Part shown: piece after piece, positions 1 to 11,200 of the stretch
Layout: every line of letters begins with the position of its first letter
How positions within the stretch are numbered: the first letter of the stretch is position 1
Source of the DNA: Calditrichota bacterium
GTDB taxonomy: Bacteria > CLD3
DNA: 64,000 nucleotides
Assembly: GCA_008501735.1 (NCBI GenBank)
Contig: QQUF01000045.1
Coordinates: 186,001-250,000 of the forward strand
Direction of reading: 5' to 3'
The notes under the pieces: model-generated
The model's input: only the letters and a program-made list of their open reading frames with translations
Databases searched by the model: none
What the model was told of the DNA's origin: nothing
Program-made: the position numbers and the translations under genes

Positions 1-1
1 A

Positions 2-877
2 AAATCAGGAACTACAACTGAACCTGCAATTGCTTTTCGGCTTTTAAAAGATTTTTTGAGAACCAACTTTCCAAATGACTACAAACAAAGAATAATGGCA
101 ATAACGGACTCATCGAAGGGTACTTTGAGAAACTTTGCCGATATGGAAGGTTACACAACTTTTTCGATTCCTGACGATGTTGGCGGAAGGTTCTCAGTTT
201 TAACTCCAGTTGGTTTAGTGCCAATTGCTTTAGCTGGTTTTGAAATTGCCCAATTAGTAGAAGGAGCTGCTTCACTTTCAGTTGACACAGAAACAGATTT
301 AGAAAAGAATCAAATTTACAAGTATGCAGCAGCTCGTTACCTTTTACACGAGCAAGGTAAAAGTATGGAAATTCTTTCTTATTTTGAGCCAAGACTTTCC
401 TTTTTTGCAGAATGGTGGAAACAACTTTTTGGCGAAAGTGAAGGCAAAGAAAACAAAGGTCTTTTTCCAGCTTCAGCTTGTTTTACGACAGATTTGCACT
501 CGCTTGGTCAATACATTCAAGAAGGTAAAAGGAATTTCTTTGAGACTTTTTTGACAGTTGCCGAACAACCTCACTCTTTGAAACTAAAAAAAGAACAATT
601 CAACACTGACAAACTGAACTACTTGGAAGGAAAGTCCTTAGACTTTGTAAACCAAAAAGCCTTTGAAGGAACAGCCGAAGCTCATCTTGAAGGAAACGTC
701 CCAAATTTAGAAATTCGGTTGTCTCACATTGATGAATTTACGCTCGGACAGTTAATTTATTTTTATGAAAAAGCAGTGGCAATCGGAGGTTACTTACTTG
801 AAGTAAATCCTTTCGACCAACCTGGAGTTGAACTTTATAAAAAAAATATGTTCCGTCTCCTTGGTAAGCCTTCTTAA
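2..877 (+). CDS. pgi: Glucose-6-phosphate isomerase, C-terminal part (5' end outside window)
   Basis: Interconverts glucose 6-phosphate and fructose 6-phosphate in cytoplasmic glycolysis and gluconeogenesis. The frame is open from base 2 and starts with [15 protein letters not shown], the family's conserved serine/threonine-rich sugar-phosphate loop, so the gene begins upstream of the window; a TTG at 56 is only an internal codon. Further family signatures are [36 protein letters not shown] and the C-terminal [19 protein letters not shown]. About 291 residues are visible, roughly the last two thirds of a Bacillus-type enzyme of about 450 residues. A hairpin terminator follows. Identification is firm; only the 5' end is unknown. 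Confidence 0.96.
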   Translation, partial: KSGTTTEPAIAFRLLKDFLRTNFPNDYKQRIMAITDSSKGTLRNFADMEGYTTFSIPDDVGGRFSVLTPVGLVPIALAGFEIAQLVEGAASLSVDTETDLEKNQIYKYAAARYLLHEQGKSMEILSYFEPRLSFFAEWWKQLFGESEGKENKGLFPASACFTTDLHSLGQYIQEGKRNFFETFLTVAEQPHSLKLKKEQFNTDKLNYLEGKSLDFVNQKAFEGTAEAHLEGNVPNLEIRLSHIDEFTLGQLIYFYEKAVAIGGYLLEVNPFDQPGVELYKKNMFRLLGKPS

Positions 878-950
878 ATGATTGATGTTTAATGAATAAT
901 TCTCAAATGAATTTGTTAAATACCCCATAAACTCAATTATCAAAATTTAA

Positions 951-985
951 AATACTTAGTAAGTTCATTCTACTAAGTATTTTTT
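951..985 (+). terminator. Intrinsic terminator after pgi
   Basis: An 11-bp perfect inverted repeat (AATACTTAGTA at 951-961, TACTAAGTATT at 971-981) with a 9-base loop runs into a short T run at 981-985. It lies 74 bases after the pgi stop and just before the next gene's ATG at 1002, so it would end pgi transcription. Confidence 0.7.
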
Positions 986-1001
986 AAGAAAGAACGAAAC
1001 A

Positions 1002-1892
1002 ATGAAAATTCTAATTTTGTCTTTTAGTGCAATCCTAATTTTGGGTTGTAAACAAGCAAACAGCGGTGAAAATTCAAAGCCTTCTTCAAATGAATTTAAT
1101 AATTATTGGTATTCAGGAAAAGCTGAGTTGACGAGTTACGAATTAGAACAGGCTCGTTATGGAGAAATACACAAAGGTGAAGCCGTTTTGATTTTTGTAA
1201 CTGAGGATTTTTGGAAGGACAAACAAGTCAAATACGAATTTGGTGAAAAAACAGACAAAGTAACTCCAATTTTAAAATTGAATTTTGAAAGAAAATTTAA
1301 CACTGGAATTTATCCTTACTCAATGATGACTTCCATTTTTACTCCAACAAGTGGTGAAAAGACTTTAAAAATTACTTCAACTTCTCAAGAGTGGTGCGGA
1401 CACACTTTCCTGCAACTAAATTTGAGAAGTGAAAGTTACGAATCTCAACTCTTTTCATACTTTCAAGGAGAAGGAGACAAAAAGTCTAAAATTAAAACTA
1501 AAATGCTTGAAGATGAGATTTGGACAAAAATTAGATTGAATCCTGAAACTTTGCCGATTGGAGAAATTGAACTAATTCCAAGTACAACTTATTCAAGACT
1601 TAAACATCAACAATTAAAATCTGAAAAAGCCGTTGCAAAAATAACTGTTAATGGAACCACTAAAACTTACGAATTGAGTTACAAAGATTTCCAAAGAAAA
1701 TTAAAAATTAATTTCAATTCAAAATTCCCATTTGAAATACAAAGTTGGGAAGAAACTCACTTAAGTGGTTTCGGGAATCCTAAACTTTTAACAACAAAAG
1801 GTACCAAAAAGAAATCAATAAAATTGGATTACTGGAGCAAAAATTCCGTTGCTGATTCTACTTACCGAAAATCACTCGGATTGAACCCATAA
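1002..1892 (+). CDS. Conserved Bacteroidota-type lipoprotein (family often mislabelled 'septum formation inhibitor Maf')
   Basis: Predicted lipoprotein of 296 residues. The N terminus is a signal peptide ending in a lipobox, LILGC, with the lipidated cysteine at residue 16. The mature part carries runs I recognise from a conserved Bacteroidota lipoprotein family: YWYSGKAELTSYELEQARYG, VLIFVTEDFW, TGIYPYSMMTSIF and QEWCGHTF. Members are often annotated as a septum inhibitor Maf, but the sequence has no resemblance to the cytoplasmic Maf nucleotide pyrophosphatase; I regard that name as a database error. The function is unknown; it probably sits in the outer or inner membrane facing the periplasm. 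It has its own hairpin upstream and appears to be a single-gene unit. Family recognition is from memory, not from a search. Confidence 0.82.
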   Translation: MKILILSFSAILILGCKQANSGENSKPSSNEFNNYWYSGKAELTSYELEQARYGEIHKGEAVLIFVTEDFWKDKQVKYEFGEKTDKVTPILKLNFERKFNTGIYPYSMMTSIFTPTSGEKTLKITSTSQEWCGHTFLQLNLRSESYESQLFSYFQGEGDKKSKIKTKMLEDEIWTKIRLNPETLPIGEIELIPSTTYSRLKHQQLKSEKAVAKITVNGTTKTYELSYKDFQRKLKINFNSKFPFEIQSWEETHLSGFGNPKLLTTKGTKKKSIKLDYWSKNSVADSTYRKSLGLNP

Positions 1893-1918
1893 TTTGTTTA
1901 AAACTTTAGGTTTTATCC

Positions 1919-1941
1919 TTAAAAGAATTATTCTTTTATTT
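1919..1941 (+). terminator. Possible weak terminator after the lipoprotein gene
   Basis: A short 7-bp AT-rich hairpin (AAAAGAA, loop TTA, TTCTTTT) followed by ATTTT lies about 28 bases after the lipoprotein stop. The stem is weak, so this is a tentative call. Confidence 0.35.
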
Positions 1942-2013
1942 TGGCTAATCTCATTTTAAATTAGTGAAACTTTAGGTAAAAATTTTTAGGCAACCAAGTG
2001 GAGCAAATTCTCA

Positions 2014-5000
2014 ATGGCAAGTAATGAAAGCCTGAAACAGAACGTTAAAGAAAAGGTAAATGTCTCAAAGAGATACAATGCAATTATGCTAATTTTATTA
2101 GCGATTGTCTTGGTAATCTCTGTTTTTCTTTCTTACCAAGATTTTGAATCTCAAAACCAAGAAGTTGTTTTTACAAAATTTAGAGAATTTCAGTATCAAG
2201 CCAAAGACATTGAAAGAGAAGTTCAAGACATTGTAAAAAATTCAAATTATCTTATTGAGAAAGCCACAAAAGTATCACACGAAATTGATTTAACAGGGCA
2301 AAACACAAATAATTTTAAAATCTTTAGCAAATATTTTGGAGATTTAAGACCAACTGATAATTTTTCAATGGGCAACTTACCTTCTAGTCTTGAAAATGAA
2401 ATCGGAAGTGTCTATGGAAAAAAATCTTATTTCAACCGCTCACAGAATTTCTACAACGATTTAGATTTAGCAGTTTCGCTTAACAAAAGTTTTAAGGAAA
2501 TTGTAAATGCTTCTGACAGAATTCAAAGAATCTTTTATGTTTCAGATTTAGAAATTTATTCAACTTACCCAAAATCATCTGAAACAATTTTGCCGGACAA
2601 TTTTTTCGAGAGTGGTTTTTGGGCTAAAGCAAAACCTGAACAGAATACGAATAAAAATAGTTTTTGGACAAAAATCTCACATTCTGAATTCGATAATTTA
2701 TCCTTAACTCACGTAACTCCGATTTACAAAGGTTCAGAATTTAAAGGAATAATTGGTATCGAAGTAAAAGCTGATTTCTTCAGCCAATTTGTAAGCCAGT
2801 TCGGAGTTTCAGATGGCATTTTTTATATTGCTAATAAATACGACCAGCTTCTTGCACAATCCAATTCAATAACTTCAAAAACTACACAAGTAAAATCAAT
2901 CGATGGTAACCTGCCCGAAAGTTTAGTTTCAAGTAAAAAAATAATTTTGGACGTTTCCGAAACCAAAATGACGATTATTGGTGATTACCTTTGCATTCGT
3001 CACCCATTAAAAAACACTGATTGGCTTGCAATTTATATCGCACCAAATACAATGTTTTTTGACTCGGTTTTTGAAAATGTTGGAGTTCACTTTACTTTCA
3101 TTTTTATAAGTTTGATTTTTCTAATTTTAATTTCTTCAATTCTTGCAAGAACTCAATTTATTATCCCCGCAGAACGTTTAGTTAGTCACATTCGTGAAAA
3201 AAGTCTAAATCGAAGGTCAGTTTATGGAAGAGGAAATCCTGCAAATTGGCAACCTTGGTTTGACGTTATTACAAATATTTTTAAAGCTCACAATGAAAAC
3301 CAAACTCAACTTGAAGAATACAACGCTGAACTTCACAAACACAGAAAGCATTTGGAAAAAGCCGTCGAAGAAAGAACTGCTGAACTCAAAAAAGAAATCG
3401 TTGAACGTAAACAAACTGAAAAAGCTCTTCAAGAAAGTGAGGAACGATTTAAACTTGCACTTTGGGGAGCAAGTCTTGGATTAAGAGACTGGAATGTTCA
3501 ATCAGGAGTTGTTTATTTTGACGAAACTTGGGCGAAAGTTCTTGAATACGAAAAAGACGAGTTAGTTCCAGACGTGAGTTCTTGGGCGAAATTGATTCAC
3601 CCACAAGATTTGCCTTCTGTTGAAAAGGTCCTTAACGACCACCTTGAAGGGAAAACTGATTACTACGAGACCGAACATCGCTTAAGAACAAAATACGAAG
3701 AATGGAAATGGGTTCTTGACAGAGGAAAAGTTGTAGAATGGGACGAAAAAGAAAACCCTCTTAGAATGACAGGAACTCTTCTTGACATTACTGAGCGTAA
3801 AAAAGCAGAGGAACAACTCCAATACAGAACTAAGTTTGAGGAATTGATTACAACCCTTTCAACAAGTTTTATTAATGTAGCTCCTGAAAAAATCGATTCT
3901 GAAATTAACAATGCTTTAGCACAAATTGGAAAATTTGTTGATGTTGATTGGAGTTACTTATTCCTTCTTTCAGATGACGGACAACGTATTTCAAACACTC
4001 ACGAGTATCATAACAATTCAGTAGGTTCGAGAAAAGATTACTTACGAGATTTACCAATTTCATTCTTCCCTTGGTGGATGGAAAAGCTTAGGAAATTCGA
4101 ATCAATTCACATTCCTACAATTTCAGATTTACCACCTGAAGCAATAAAAGAAAAAACTTTTCTCAAAAAACAAAATATCAAATCTCTAATTATTGTCCCA
4201 CTTGTTTACAATAAAAAATTACACGGATTCTTAGGTTTTGATTCTGTTCATTCAGCAAAAGTTTGGGAAAAAGATACAATTTTACTTTTAAGAATCGTCG
4301 GCGAAATTTTAATCAATGCCTTGACTCACAGAAAAGCAGCTGAGCAACTCAGAATGGCTAAAGAAAGAGCTGAAGAAGCAAACCAAACTAAAAGCGATTT
4401 CCTTGCAAATATGAGTCACGAAATCAGAACTCCAATGAATGGCGTTATCGGAATGACAAGCCTTTTGATGGGAACTGAAATGGATAAAGAGCAAATGGAA
4501 TTCGTTGAAACCATTCGCTTAAGTGGTGAAAGTTTGCTGACAATTATCAATGACATTCTTGACTTCTCTAAGATTGAGTCAGGTAAAATGGAACTTGAAA
4601 ACAATCCATTAGAAATTAAAGAGTGTATCGAAAATGCTTTTGACTTAGTTGCACCGAAAGCTACTGACAAAAATATAGATTTAGTTTACTCAATTGACCC
4701 TGACGTTCCTCCATTTATAAGTGGAGATATTACAAGACTTCGTCAAGTTCTTGTGAATCTCGCTAACAATGCAATCAAATTTACTGAAAAAGGTGAAGTA
4801 TTCATTTCTGTTAAGAAAATCCTTAAAGAAGATGACCTTTTTACAATTCAAATCTCAGTTAAAGATTCAGGAATTGGAATTCCAAAAGATAGAATGCACA
4901 GATTGTTTAGTGCATTTTCACAGGTTGATTCCTCAACAACAAGAAAATACGGTGGAACAGGGCTTGGTTTAGCAATTTGTAAGAAGCTTTCTGAATTAAT

Positions 5001-6360
5001 GGGCGGAAAAATTTGGGTTGAAAGTGAATTTGGAAACGGTTCTACTTTCTCATTTACTCTAAAAACAACAGCTGCACCTATTGAAGAAAGAGAATATTTA
5101 AATCGTGATATTGTAGAAGTCAAAGGAAGAAATGTTCTTATTTATGACGACAATCAAAATATTTTAAATTTCTTATTCAACCAGTGTCAACGTTGGGGAA
5201 TGAATGTTTCAAGTGTTTCATCGTATGAGGAGATATTACAGAAAGTCAATAGCGACGAGAAAATTGATTTACTTCTTCTTGATATGAATTTGCCAAATAT
5301 GCAAGGACTAGATACTGCAAACGAAATAAGAAAATTCAAATCACCCTCTGAATTACCAATAATTATGATGAGCAGTGTTGGGAAACCTCAAGAAAATATG
5401 AGCATTTCAGTTGGTGTCATTAACGCTTATATTGCGAAACCAATAAAATTATCTCAACTTTTTGATACTGTAATGGACGCTCTTAATCCCGAAATGGCAA
5501 GAAGGACTACTAAAGCTACTTCTAAGAATTCTGTTGAGCTTGACCCTAAAATGGCTTCAAATATCCCGCTTAGAATTTTGCTTGCAGAAGACAATGCGAT
5601 TAACCAAAAACTTGCTCTCAAAATTTTTGAGAAAATGGGTTACTTAGTTGATGTTGCTGGGAATGGATTAGAAGTTCTTGATTCTATGAAACGTCAAAAA
5701 TACGATATGATTTTTATGGACGTTCAAATGCCCGAAATGGACGGTGTTGAAGCAACAAAACGAATTTTAGCAACTTATCCTAATGAAACTAGACCAAAAA
5801 TATTTGCAATGACAGCAAACGCAATGCAAGGTGATAGAGAAAAATATTTAAGTATTGGAATGGACGATTACATTAGTAAACCTATCGTAATCCAAGAAAT
5901 TCAAAATTGCTTAAGAAAATGGGGAACTGAAATTAATAACATTGAACCTGTTCCAATCCATAGTGATAACATCATTATTCCACCAAAAGATGACGAAAAA
6001 GCAAAATCACTTCTTGACCCTAATATTATTGAATCCCTAAAAGAATTAGATGAAAATGATAACTTCTTCCAAAATTTGGTTACTTCATTTTTAGGAAACG
6101 CAGCAAAAGCTGTTCTTGAAATCAAGAGAATTGCTGAAGAAAAGAATTATGACGGATTGGTTCAATCTTCGCACAAACTCAAAGGTTCGAGTGCGAATTT
6201 AGGTGCTAAAGAATTAGCCGATGTTTGTAAAGATATTGAGCAGAAGGCTAAGACCCACAACTTGACTGGAATCGAAAGTATGATTTCAAGACTCGAAATT
6301 ATTTATAAACAATCAAGACTTGAATACGAAGAGATTCTACAAGCAGAAGATGTAAGTTAA
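2014..6360 (+). CDS. Hybrid sensor histidine kinase (sensor-PAS-GAF-HisKA-HATPase-REC-REC-HPt)
   Basis: Membrane sensor kinase of 1448 residues that carries a whole phosphorelay in one chain. A transmembrane helix near residues 24-43 and another near 361-381 bracket a periplasmic sensor of about 310 residues, possibly Cache-like. Then come a coiled coil, a PAS domain with PAC (about 471-590), a GAF domain (about 607-770), a HisKA domain with MSHEIRTPMNG and phospho-acceptor His802, and an HATPase domain with NLANNAIKFT and GGTGLGLAI. Two receiver domains have phospho-acceptors Asp1090 and Asp1236, and a C-terminal HPt has SSHKLKGSSANLG with His1387. No response regulator with an output domain is adjacent, so the target is unknown. 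It ends at a 30-bp palindrome shared with the convergent permease gene. All key phosphorelay residues are present. Confidence 0.95.
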   Translation: MASNESLKQNVKEKVNVSKRYNAIMLILLAIVLVISVFLSYQDFESQNQEVVFTKFREFQYQAKDIEREVQDIVKNSNYLIEKATKVSHEIDLTGQNTNNFKIFSKYFGDLRPTDNFSMGNLPSSLENEIGSVYGKKSYFNRSQNFYNDLDLAVSLNKSFKEIVNASDRIQRIFYVSDLEIYSTYPKSSETILPDNFFESGFWAKAKPEQNTNKNSFWTKISHSEFDNLSLTHVTPIYKGSEFKGIIGIEVKADFFSQFVSQFGVSDGIFYIANKYDQLLAQSNSITSKTTQVKSIDGNLPESLVSSKKIILDVSETKMTIIGDYLCIRHPLKNTDWLAIYIAPNTMFFDSVFENVGVHFTFIFISLIFLILISSILARTQFIIPAERLVSHIREKSLNRRSVYGRGNPANWQPWFDVITNIFKAHNENQTQLEEYNAELHKHRKHLEKAVEERTAELKKEIVERKQTEKALQESEERFKLALWGASLGLRDWNVQSGVVYFDETWAKVLEYEKDELVPDVSSWAKLIHPQDLPSVEKVLNDHLEGKTDYYETEHRLRTKYEEWKWVLDRGKVVEWDEKENPLRMTGTLLDITERKKAEEQLQYRTKFEELITTLSTSFINVAPEKIDSEINNALAQIGKFVDVDWSYLFLLSDDGQRISNTHEYHNNSVGSRKDYLRDLPISFFPWWMEKLRKFESIHIPTISDLPPEAIKEKTFLKKQNIKSLIIVPLVYNKKLHGFLGFDSVHSAKVWEKDTILLLRIVGEILINALTHRKAAEQLRMAKERAEEANQTKSDFLANMSHEIRTPMNGVIGMTSLLMGTEMDKEQMEFVETIRLSGESLLTIINDILDFSKIESGKMELENNPLEIKECIENAFDLVAPKATDKNIDLVYSIDPDVPPFISGDITRLRQVLVNLANNAIKFTEKGEVFISVKKILKEDDLFTIQISVKDSGIGIPKDRMHRLFSAFSQVDSSTTRKYGGTGLGLAICKKLSELMGGKIWVESEFGNGSTFSFTLKTTAAPIEEREYLNRDIVEVKGRNVLIYDDNQNILNFLFNQCQRWGMNVSSVSSYEEILQKVNSDEKIDLLLLDMNLPNMQGLDTANEIRKFKSPSELPIIMMSSVGKPQENMSISVGVINAYIAKPIKLSQLFDTVMDALNPEMARRTTKATSKNSVELDPKMASNIPLRILLAEDNAINQKLALKIFEKMGYLVDVAGNGLEVLDSMKRQKYDMIFMDVQMPEMDGVEATKRILATYPNETRPKIFAMTANAMQGDREKYLSIGMDDYISKPIVIQEIQNCLRKWGTEINNIEPVPIHSDNIIIPPKDDEKAKSLLDPNIIESLKELDENDNFFQNLVTSFLGNAAKAVLEIKRIAEEKNYDGLVQSSHKLKGSSANLGAKELADVCKDIEQKAKTHNLTGIESMISRLEIIYKQSRLEYEEILQAEDVS

Positions 6361-6364
6361 TATC

Positions 6365-6394
6365 CGTAGGGAACAAAAATTTTTGTTCCCTACG
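6365..6394. terminator. 30-bp perfect palindrome, bidirectional terminator between convergent genes
   Basis: Bases 6365-6394 form a perfect 30-bp palindrome centred on AAAAATTTTT with arms beginning CGTAGGGAAC. It exactly fills the 38-base gap between the histidine kinase stop and the convergent permease stop. It can form the same hairpin in both transcripts, which fits a shared terminator. It resembles in style the other long extragenic palindromes of this window. Confidence 0.65.
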
Positions 6395-6398
6395 AAAG

Positions 6399-7259
6399 TC
6401 AAATCTTCAATTTCGGGTCAATCGCATCTCTTAAACCGTCACCAAGCAAATTAAAAGCCATTACAGTTATAAAAATCGCAAGTCCTGAAAAGATACAAAC
6501 TTCTGGGTTTGTAGCTAATTGATTTTGCCCTTCACTAATCATTCTTCCCCAACTTGGTTCTGGTGGAGGAACTCCTATTCCCAAAAAGGAAAGCCAAGCC
6601 TCAGAAAGGATATTTCCTGCAATTCCGACTGTAGTTGCAACCATCAAAGGAGCAACAGCATTTGGTAAAACGTGTTTGAAAATTACTTGGAAATCATTCA
6701 TACCAAGTGCTTTTGCTGCTGCAACGTACTCTTCTTCACGCACTTGTAAGATTTTCCCACGCAAAAGTCGACAGATTCCGGGCCAACCTAAAAAACCTAA
6801 GACATAAATTATTGTAGCAATCGTTGTTTCTTCAAAGATGGCAATTACTGCCAATGCAAAAAGGATTGTCGGGAATGAGAGAAAAATATCGGTTACTTGC
6901 ATTATCAAAAGGTCAACCCATTTTCCATAAAATCCAGCTAATGCACCAAGGAAAACTCCAATTACCAATGAAATTAACATTGCACCAATTCCAACTGAAA
7001 GTGAAATTACTGATCCTTCCACTACTCTACTGAAAACATCTCTTCCTAAATCATCAGTTCCAAACCAATGAACAGAAGAAACAGGCTGTAAAATATTTTC
7101 GATATTTCCTTCTGTATAACTAAAAGGAGTGAGGTCAAATAATGCTAAAATCGAAGTTATAAAAAGTAAAAGAACAATGTAAAACCCTGCAATTCCAAAC
7201 TTTGATTTTTTGAATTGACGGTACGCAACAGCTGTAAATGATTCTGATTTATTACTCAT
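6399..7259 (-). CDS. Peptide/oligopeptide ABC transporter permease, DppC/OppC-type
   Basis: Second inner-membrane channel subunit of a peptide-class ABC importer (286 residues). It has the short cytoplasmic N terminus of DppC/OppC, a first membrane helix at about 23-42, a periplasmic loop with HWFGTDDLGRDVFSR, which is a hallmark of this subunit, and the permease EAA loop EYVAAAKALGMNDFQVIFKHVLPN that contacts the ATPase. It starts 2 bases after the upstream permease stop, so the two are one operon. No ATPase genes (dppD/F) are present in the window; the partner must be encoded elsewhere. Substrate cannot be read from the sequence: dipeptides, oligopeptides or nickel are all possible. Confidence 0.93.
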   Translation of the reverse strand: MSNKSESFTAVAYRQFKKSKFGIAGFYIVLLLFITSILALFDLTPFSYTEGNIENILQPVSSVHWFGTDDLGRDVFSRVVEGSVISLSVGIGAMLISLVIGVFLGALAGFYGKWVDLLIMQVTDIFLSFPTILFALAVIAIFEETTIATIIYVLGFLGWPGICRLLRGKILQVREEEYVAAAKALGMNDFQVIFKHVLPNAVAPLMVATTVGIAGNILSEAWLSFLGIGVPPPEPSWGRMISEGQNQLATNPEVCIFSGLAIFITVMAFNLLGDGLRDAIDPKLKI

Positions 7260-7261
7260 TT

Positions 7262-8188
7262 TTAGTCAAACCTAATTCTTGGGTCAAAAAATCCGTAGAT
7301 TAAATCTACTGCCAAATTCACAACAAGAAAAGTCGCTGCAAATAAAATCACTCCACCATTTACCAAAGGCATATCTCTTAAGTTAATTGCATCAACAATT
7401 AGCTTTCCGACTCCAGGCCAAGAAAAAACGTATTCAGTAACAATCGCTCCGCCAAGAAGTTGTGCAAAAGTAATTCCGATAATTGTAATTACAGGAATCA
7501 TCGCATTTTTCAAAGTATGTTTCAGAATTACTTTATAAGTTGATAAGCCCTTAGCTCTTGCCGTTCTAACAAAGTCTTGCCGAATTACTTCAAGCATACT
7601 TGAACGAGTCATTCTTGCAATGTAACCAGTTGAAAGCATCGAAAGTGAAAAGGCAGGTAAAACAATGTGAGCAAAATCTCCGTCTCCGTAACCGTAAGTC
7701 GGAAACCATTGCAAAGTTGTTGAGAAAAGTAAGATTGCCATTAATGCAAGCCAAAAAACAGGTGTCGAAATTCCAGCTAAGGAAAGAACCATCACAAGTC
7801 CGTCCCAAATTGTATTCTGTTTCATAGCTGCAAGAATACCAGCAGAAATCCCAAAAATGGAAGCAAAAATAATTGCAATCGTTGCGAGTTTCATAGTCGC
7901 ATAATAACGGTCAGCGATAATTGCTGTAACATCTCTTTTTTTACGAAATGAATATCCCAAATCACCTTGAAATAAATCACCCATAAAATTTATGTACTGT
8001 TCGTAAATTGGCTTATCTAAACCCATTTTCTTGCGGAGAAGTTCGATATTTTTTGCGTCGCCGTGTTGCCCAACTAACAATCTCGCTGGGTCGCCAGGAA
8101 GCACAGTTTTTAAAACAAAAACAATCGTTGCAACTCCCCAAATTATGGGAAGCATCAACAATATTTTTTTCATAAAATAATTAAACAT
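7262..8188 (-). CDS. Peptide/oligopeptide ABC transporter permease, DppB/OppB-type
   Basis: First inner-membrane channel subunit of the peptide ABC importer (308 residues). It begins with a membrane helix (KILLMLPIIWGVATIVFVL) and VLPGDPARLLVGQ, characteristic of DppB/OppB. It contains the EAA loop DFVRTARAKGLSTYKVILKHTLKNA and the C-terminal VEYVFSWPGVGKL-like segment (TEYVFSWPGVGKL). The length is normal. It is immediately followed by the DppC-type subunit and lies 88 bases after the restriction-modification gene on the same strand. That gene separates it from the binding-protein gene of probably the same transporter. Confidence 0.94.
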   Translation of the reverse strand: MFNYFMKKILLMLPIIWGVATIVFVLKTVLPGDPARLLVGQHGDAKNIELLRKKMGLDKPIYEQYINFMGDLFQGDLGYSFRKKRDVTAIIADRYYATMKLATIAIIFASIFGISAGILAAMKQNTIWDGLVMVLSLAGISTPVFWLALMAILLFSTTLQWFPTYGYGDGDFAHIVLPAFSLSMLSTGYIARMTRSSMLEVIRQDFVRTARAKGLSTYKVILKHTLKNAMIPVITIIGITFAQLLGGAIVTEYVFSWPGVGKLIVDAINLRDMPLVNGGVILFAATFLVVNLAVDLIYGFFDPRIRFD

Positions 8189-8276
8189 TTTTGCTTTCTA
8201 ATTTAGATGCTTTTGAATTGAAAAAGTTAGTTAGTCAAGTTTGAAATTCCTAAGCGAAATTTTACATTTTTTAAAA

Positions 8277-11200
8277 TCAGATTGAATCTTCCACGATTTT
8301 TATTTCTTCTTCGGTCAGCTCGTAAAGTTCGTAAACTATTTGGTCAATTTCTTTATCAGTCTGATTAATTTCGGATTGGATTTTGTTAATTTCAATTTTG
8401 TAAGAATTAAAATATTCTTCCCACTCGTCCTGTTGAACCAACGAAAGTTTAATTTTCTGCTTTTTCAATTCACTAACAAAAGTCTTGAACTCTGAGTCGT
8501 AAAAGTTATCTAATTTTTTGCTAATCTTTTCAATTTCCAAATTGCCTTTGACACGATTCAAAAACCTTGTTTTCTTTTCGTGAAGCCCTTTGTTCAACTC
8601 TAACATTTTATCAGCTTTTTCAATGAAAGGCTGTTGAAGGCTTTTTTGAACAATTACGATTGGTAATTGTTTACAGTTTGCAATTAAAATTTTCTGAAAT
8701 AAATTTTTCTCAATATCAAGAAATTTATATTTGTGGTAATAGGTGATTAATTTAGAATTCAAAATTGTCAATAAATACTTAAGTTTTCCCACCTCAGCAG
8801 TAATTATTGCAAAACCAATTTGAGTAAAATATAAATCTTCATCTGTAAACCCTGCATAAATTCTTGGTGATTTTCCTGAAACAATTTGCCTAACAATTAT
8901 TCTAGGCTGAGTAAAAAACTTTTCATCTCGCATTGCTCCTAACCATTTTCCATATTTTATAAACTCACTTGCTCGGTTTGAAACATTAAATCTAATTATA
9001 TTATCGCCAGAAATTAAGGGTTTATAAAAATTATCCAACTTGACTTTTGAATGAAATGCTCTTGTTTTTATTATTGTTTCAGAATGACCTTGATATTTAT
9101 CGTACGGTGTAATTCCTAATGAAAATTCGGTAATTTCTCCAAGTTTTTTAGATGAAATTTGTTCAATTTTTTTTAAAAGATTAACATCATTTGGGGAAAG
9201 GAAAATACTAAAATTTAAATTTTTATCCTTTTTCCATACAGATTTATCAATGAATTTTATTCGCGAATTATCTACAAAATTAATTTTTTCTGATTTCGGA
9301 TAAACTATTACACCTACATTTTCACTCTTTTTACCTTTTCTAAATTCAAAAATAATTGTTTCAACTTTTGCATCAACAAATACTTCATCGGGTAATTTGA
9401 TAATTCTTGTCATTGAGTCAATTAGTAGTTCACGAATTTTTTTGTAAGAGGAATTTACAAGTATTGAATTTGGATTAATAAAAGCAACAAAACCATTAAA
9501 TCTTACCAGTTCATAAGCCTTTTCAATAAAAATTGAGTATAAATTTATTCTGTTTTCTGTGGTTTTGTACACAGTAAATAGCCCTTTTACCATTTCTTTT
9601 TCAAGTGATTTAATATCGACATAAGGTGGATTTCCGATAACGACATCGAAACCGCCATTTTCCATAATTTCTTTAAATTCAGTATTCCAATCGAAGGCAT
9701 TTTCACCAGCGATTTCAGGGTCATCGATTAAAGAATTTCCACATTTGATGTTGTCATTCAAATTTGACAATTTTCTATCTTTTTGGGCAGTTCTTAGCCA
9801 GAGCGAAAGTTTGGCAATTTCAACGCTTTCCTCATTAATGTCAACTCCGTAAAGGTTGTTTTCCAAAATTGTTTTGTCAACGTCAAACAATCGTAACGGC
9901 GAATTTGTAAGTTCGACAATAATGTCATCAATGACTTTGTGTTCATTAATTAGGAAAATTAACGCCTGATTCAAAAAAGCACCACTTCCGCAAGCAGGGT
10001 CAATAATTTTTAATTTTCCTAACCAACCTTTGTAATTATTTAACTTTTGAAAAAGAACTTTTCCTTTTGCAGAAAGTCCACTTTTTTTGGTTCTAAAAGT
10101 TCCGTCAAACTCGATTTCTTCAATTTCTAATTCCTTGCGTTTTTCAAAACAAAGAGTTCCAATTGTATTTTCAACAATGTATTGAGTAATGTATTTTGGA
10201 GTGTAAAAAACACCATCTTTTTTTCTTTTACTTCGGGTTTGAGATTTTTCATTTTTTTCAATTTCAGAAGTAATTTCTTCAATTTCATTTAAAGAATGCT
10301 CAAAAATATGCCCTAGAATATTGACATCAACTTCTGTATTAAAATCGTATTCCGATAATTTTCTCAAGTCATCAATTAGAATTTCATCGTCAATTTTCAA
10401 ACTATCCAATAATTCGTCAGGATAAAAAAGTCCGCCATTGTAAGCAGGAATGTCATCAACAGCCGTTTTACCTTTTCTCCCAATATTCATATAACCAAAA
10501 TATTGTTTGTAAATCTCATAAATTGGTTTGTAAGCGTCTTCTTCTTCGAGTAAGGTGAAACGCTTTTGAATTCTTGAAACTGAATTTGGTGGTAAAAGTC
10601 CGCTGTCCTCTGCAAACAAAATGAACAAAAATCTATCCAAAAGTTTTTGTGATTTTTGAAACAAAGTTAGCTTGTTTTTATCAGGGTGATTTTTGGTTAG
10701 GTTCTCAAAAAGTTTACTTTTAAAACTTGAGTAATCTTTGTAAAGTTTATCCGAAACATTTTGTTCGTGAAACTTTGTTTCCTCTTTGAGTTTTAAAGGA
10801 AGGTCAGAAAAGATACTTTCTTTGCAAAGAATCAGAAAAAGTAATTCAAAATTTTCTCTACCCAAAAAGAACAAATCAAACTCTTCAAATTCATTAGCAA
10901 AATCTATGTAAAATCTGAGTTTGCGGAAGTTTGAAGTAATTACGTATTTACATTCTGGCTGATTATTTTTGTAATTAAAAGCCTGTTGCGTAACTTTAAA
11001 CAAATCTTTAGTCTTAGTAGATTTTAGCTCAATAATAGCAACTGCTTTTTCATCTTTTAGAATTGCACCATCAGCCTTTTTTCCGTCAGTTTGATTTTTA
11101 AATTCACGTTGCAAACTAAAATTTTCATCAGGTCTTAAAATGTATCCGAAAACATCTACAAAAATATCTCTCAAAAATCCGTCTTGGTATTCTTCTTCTT

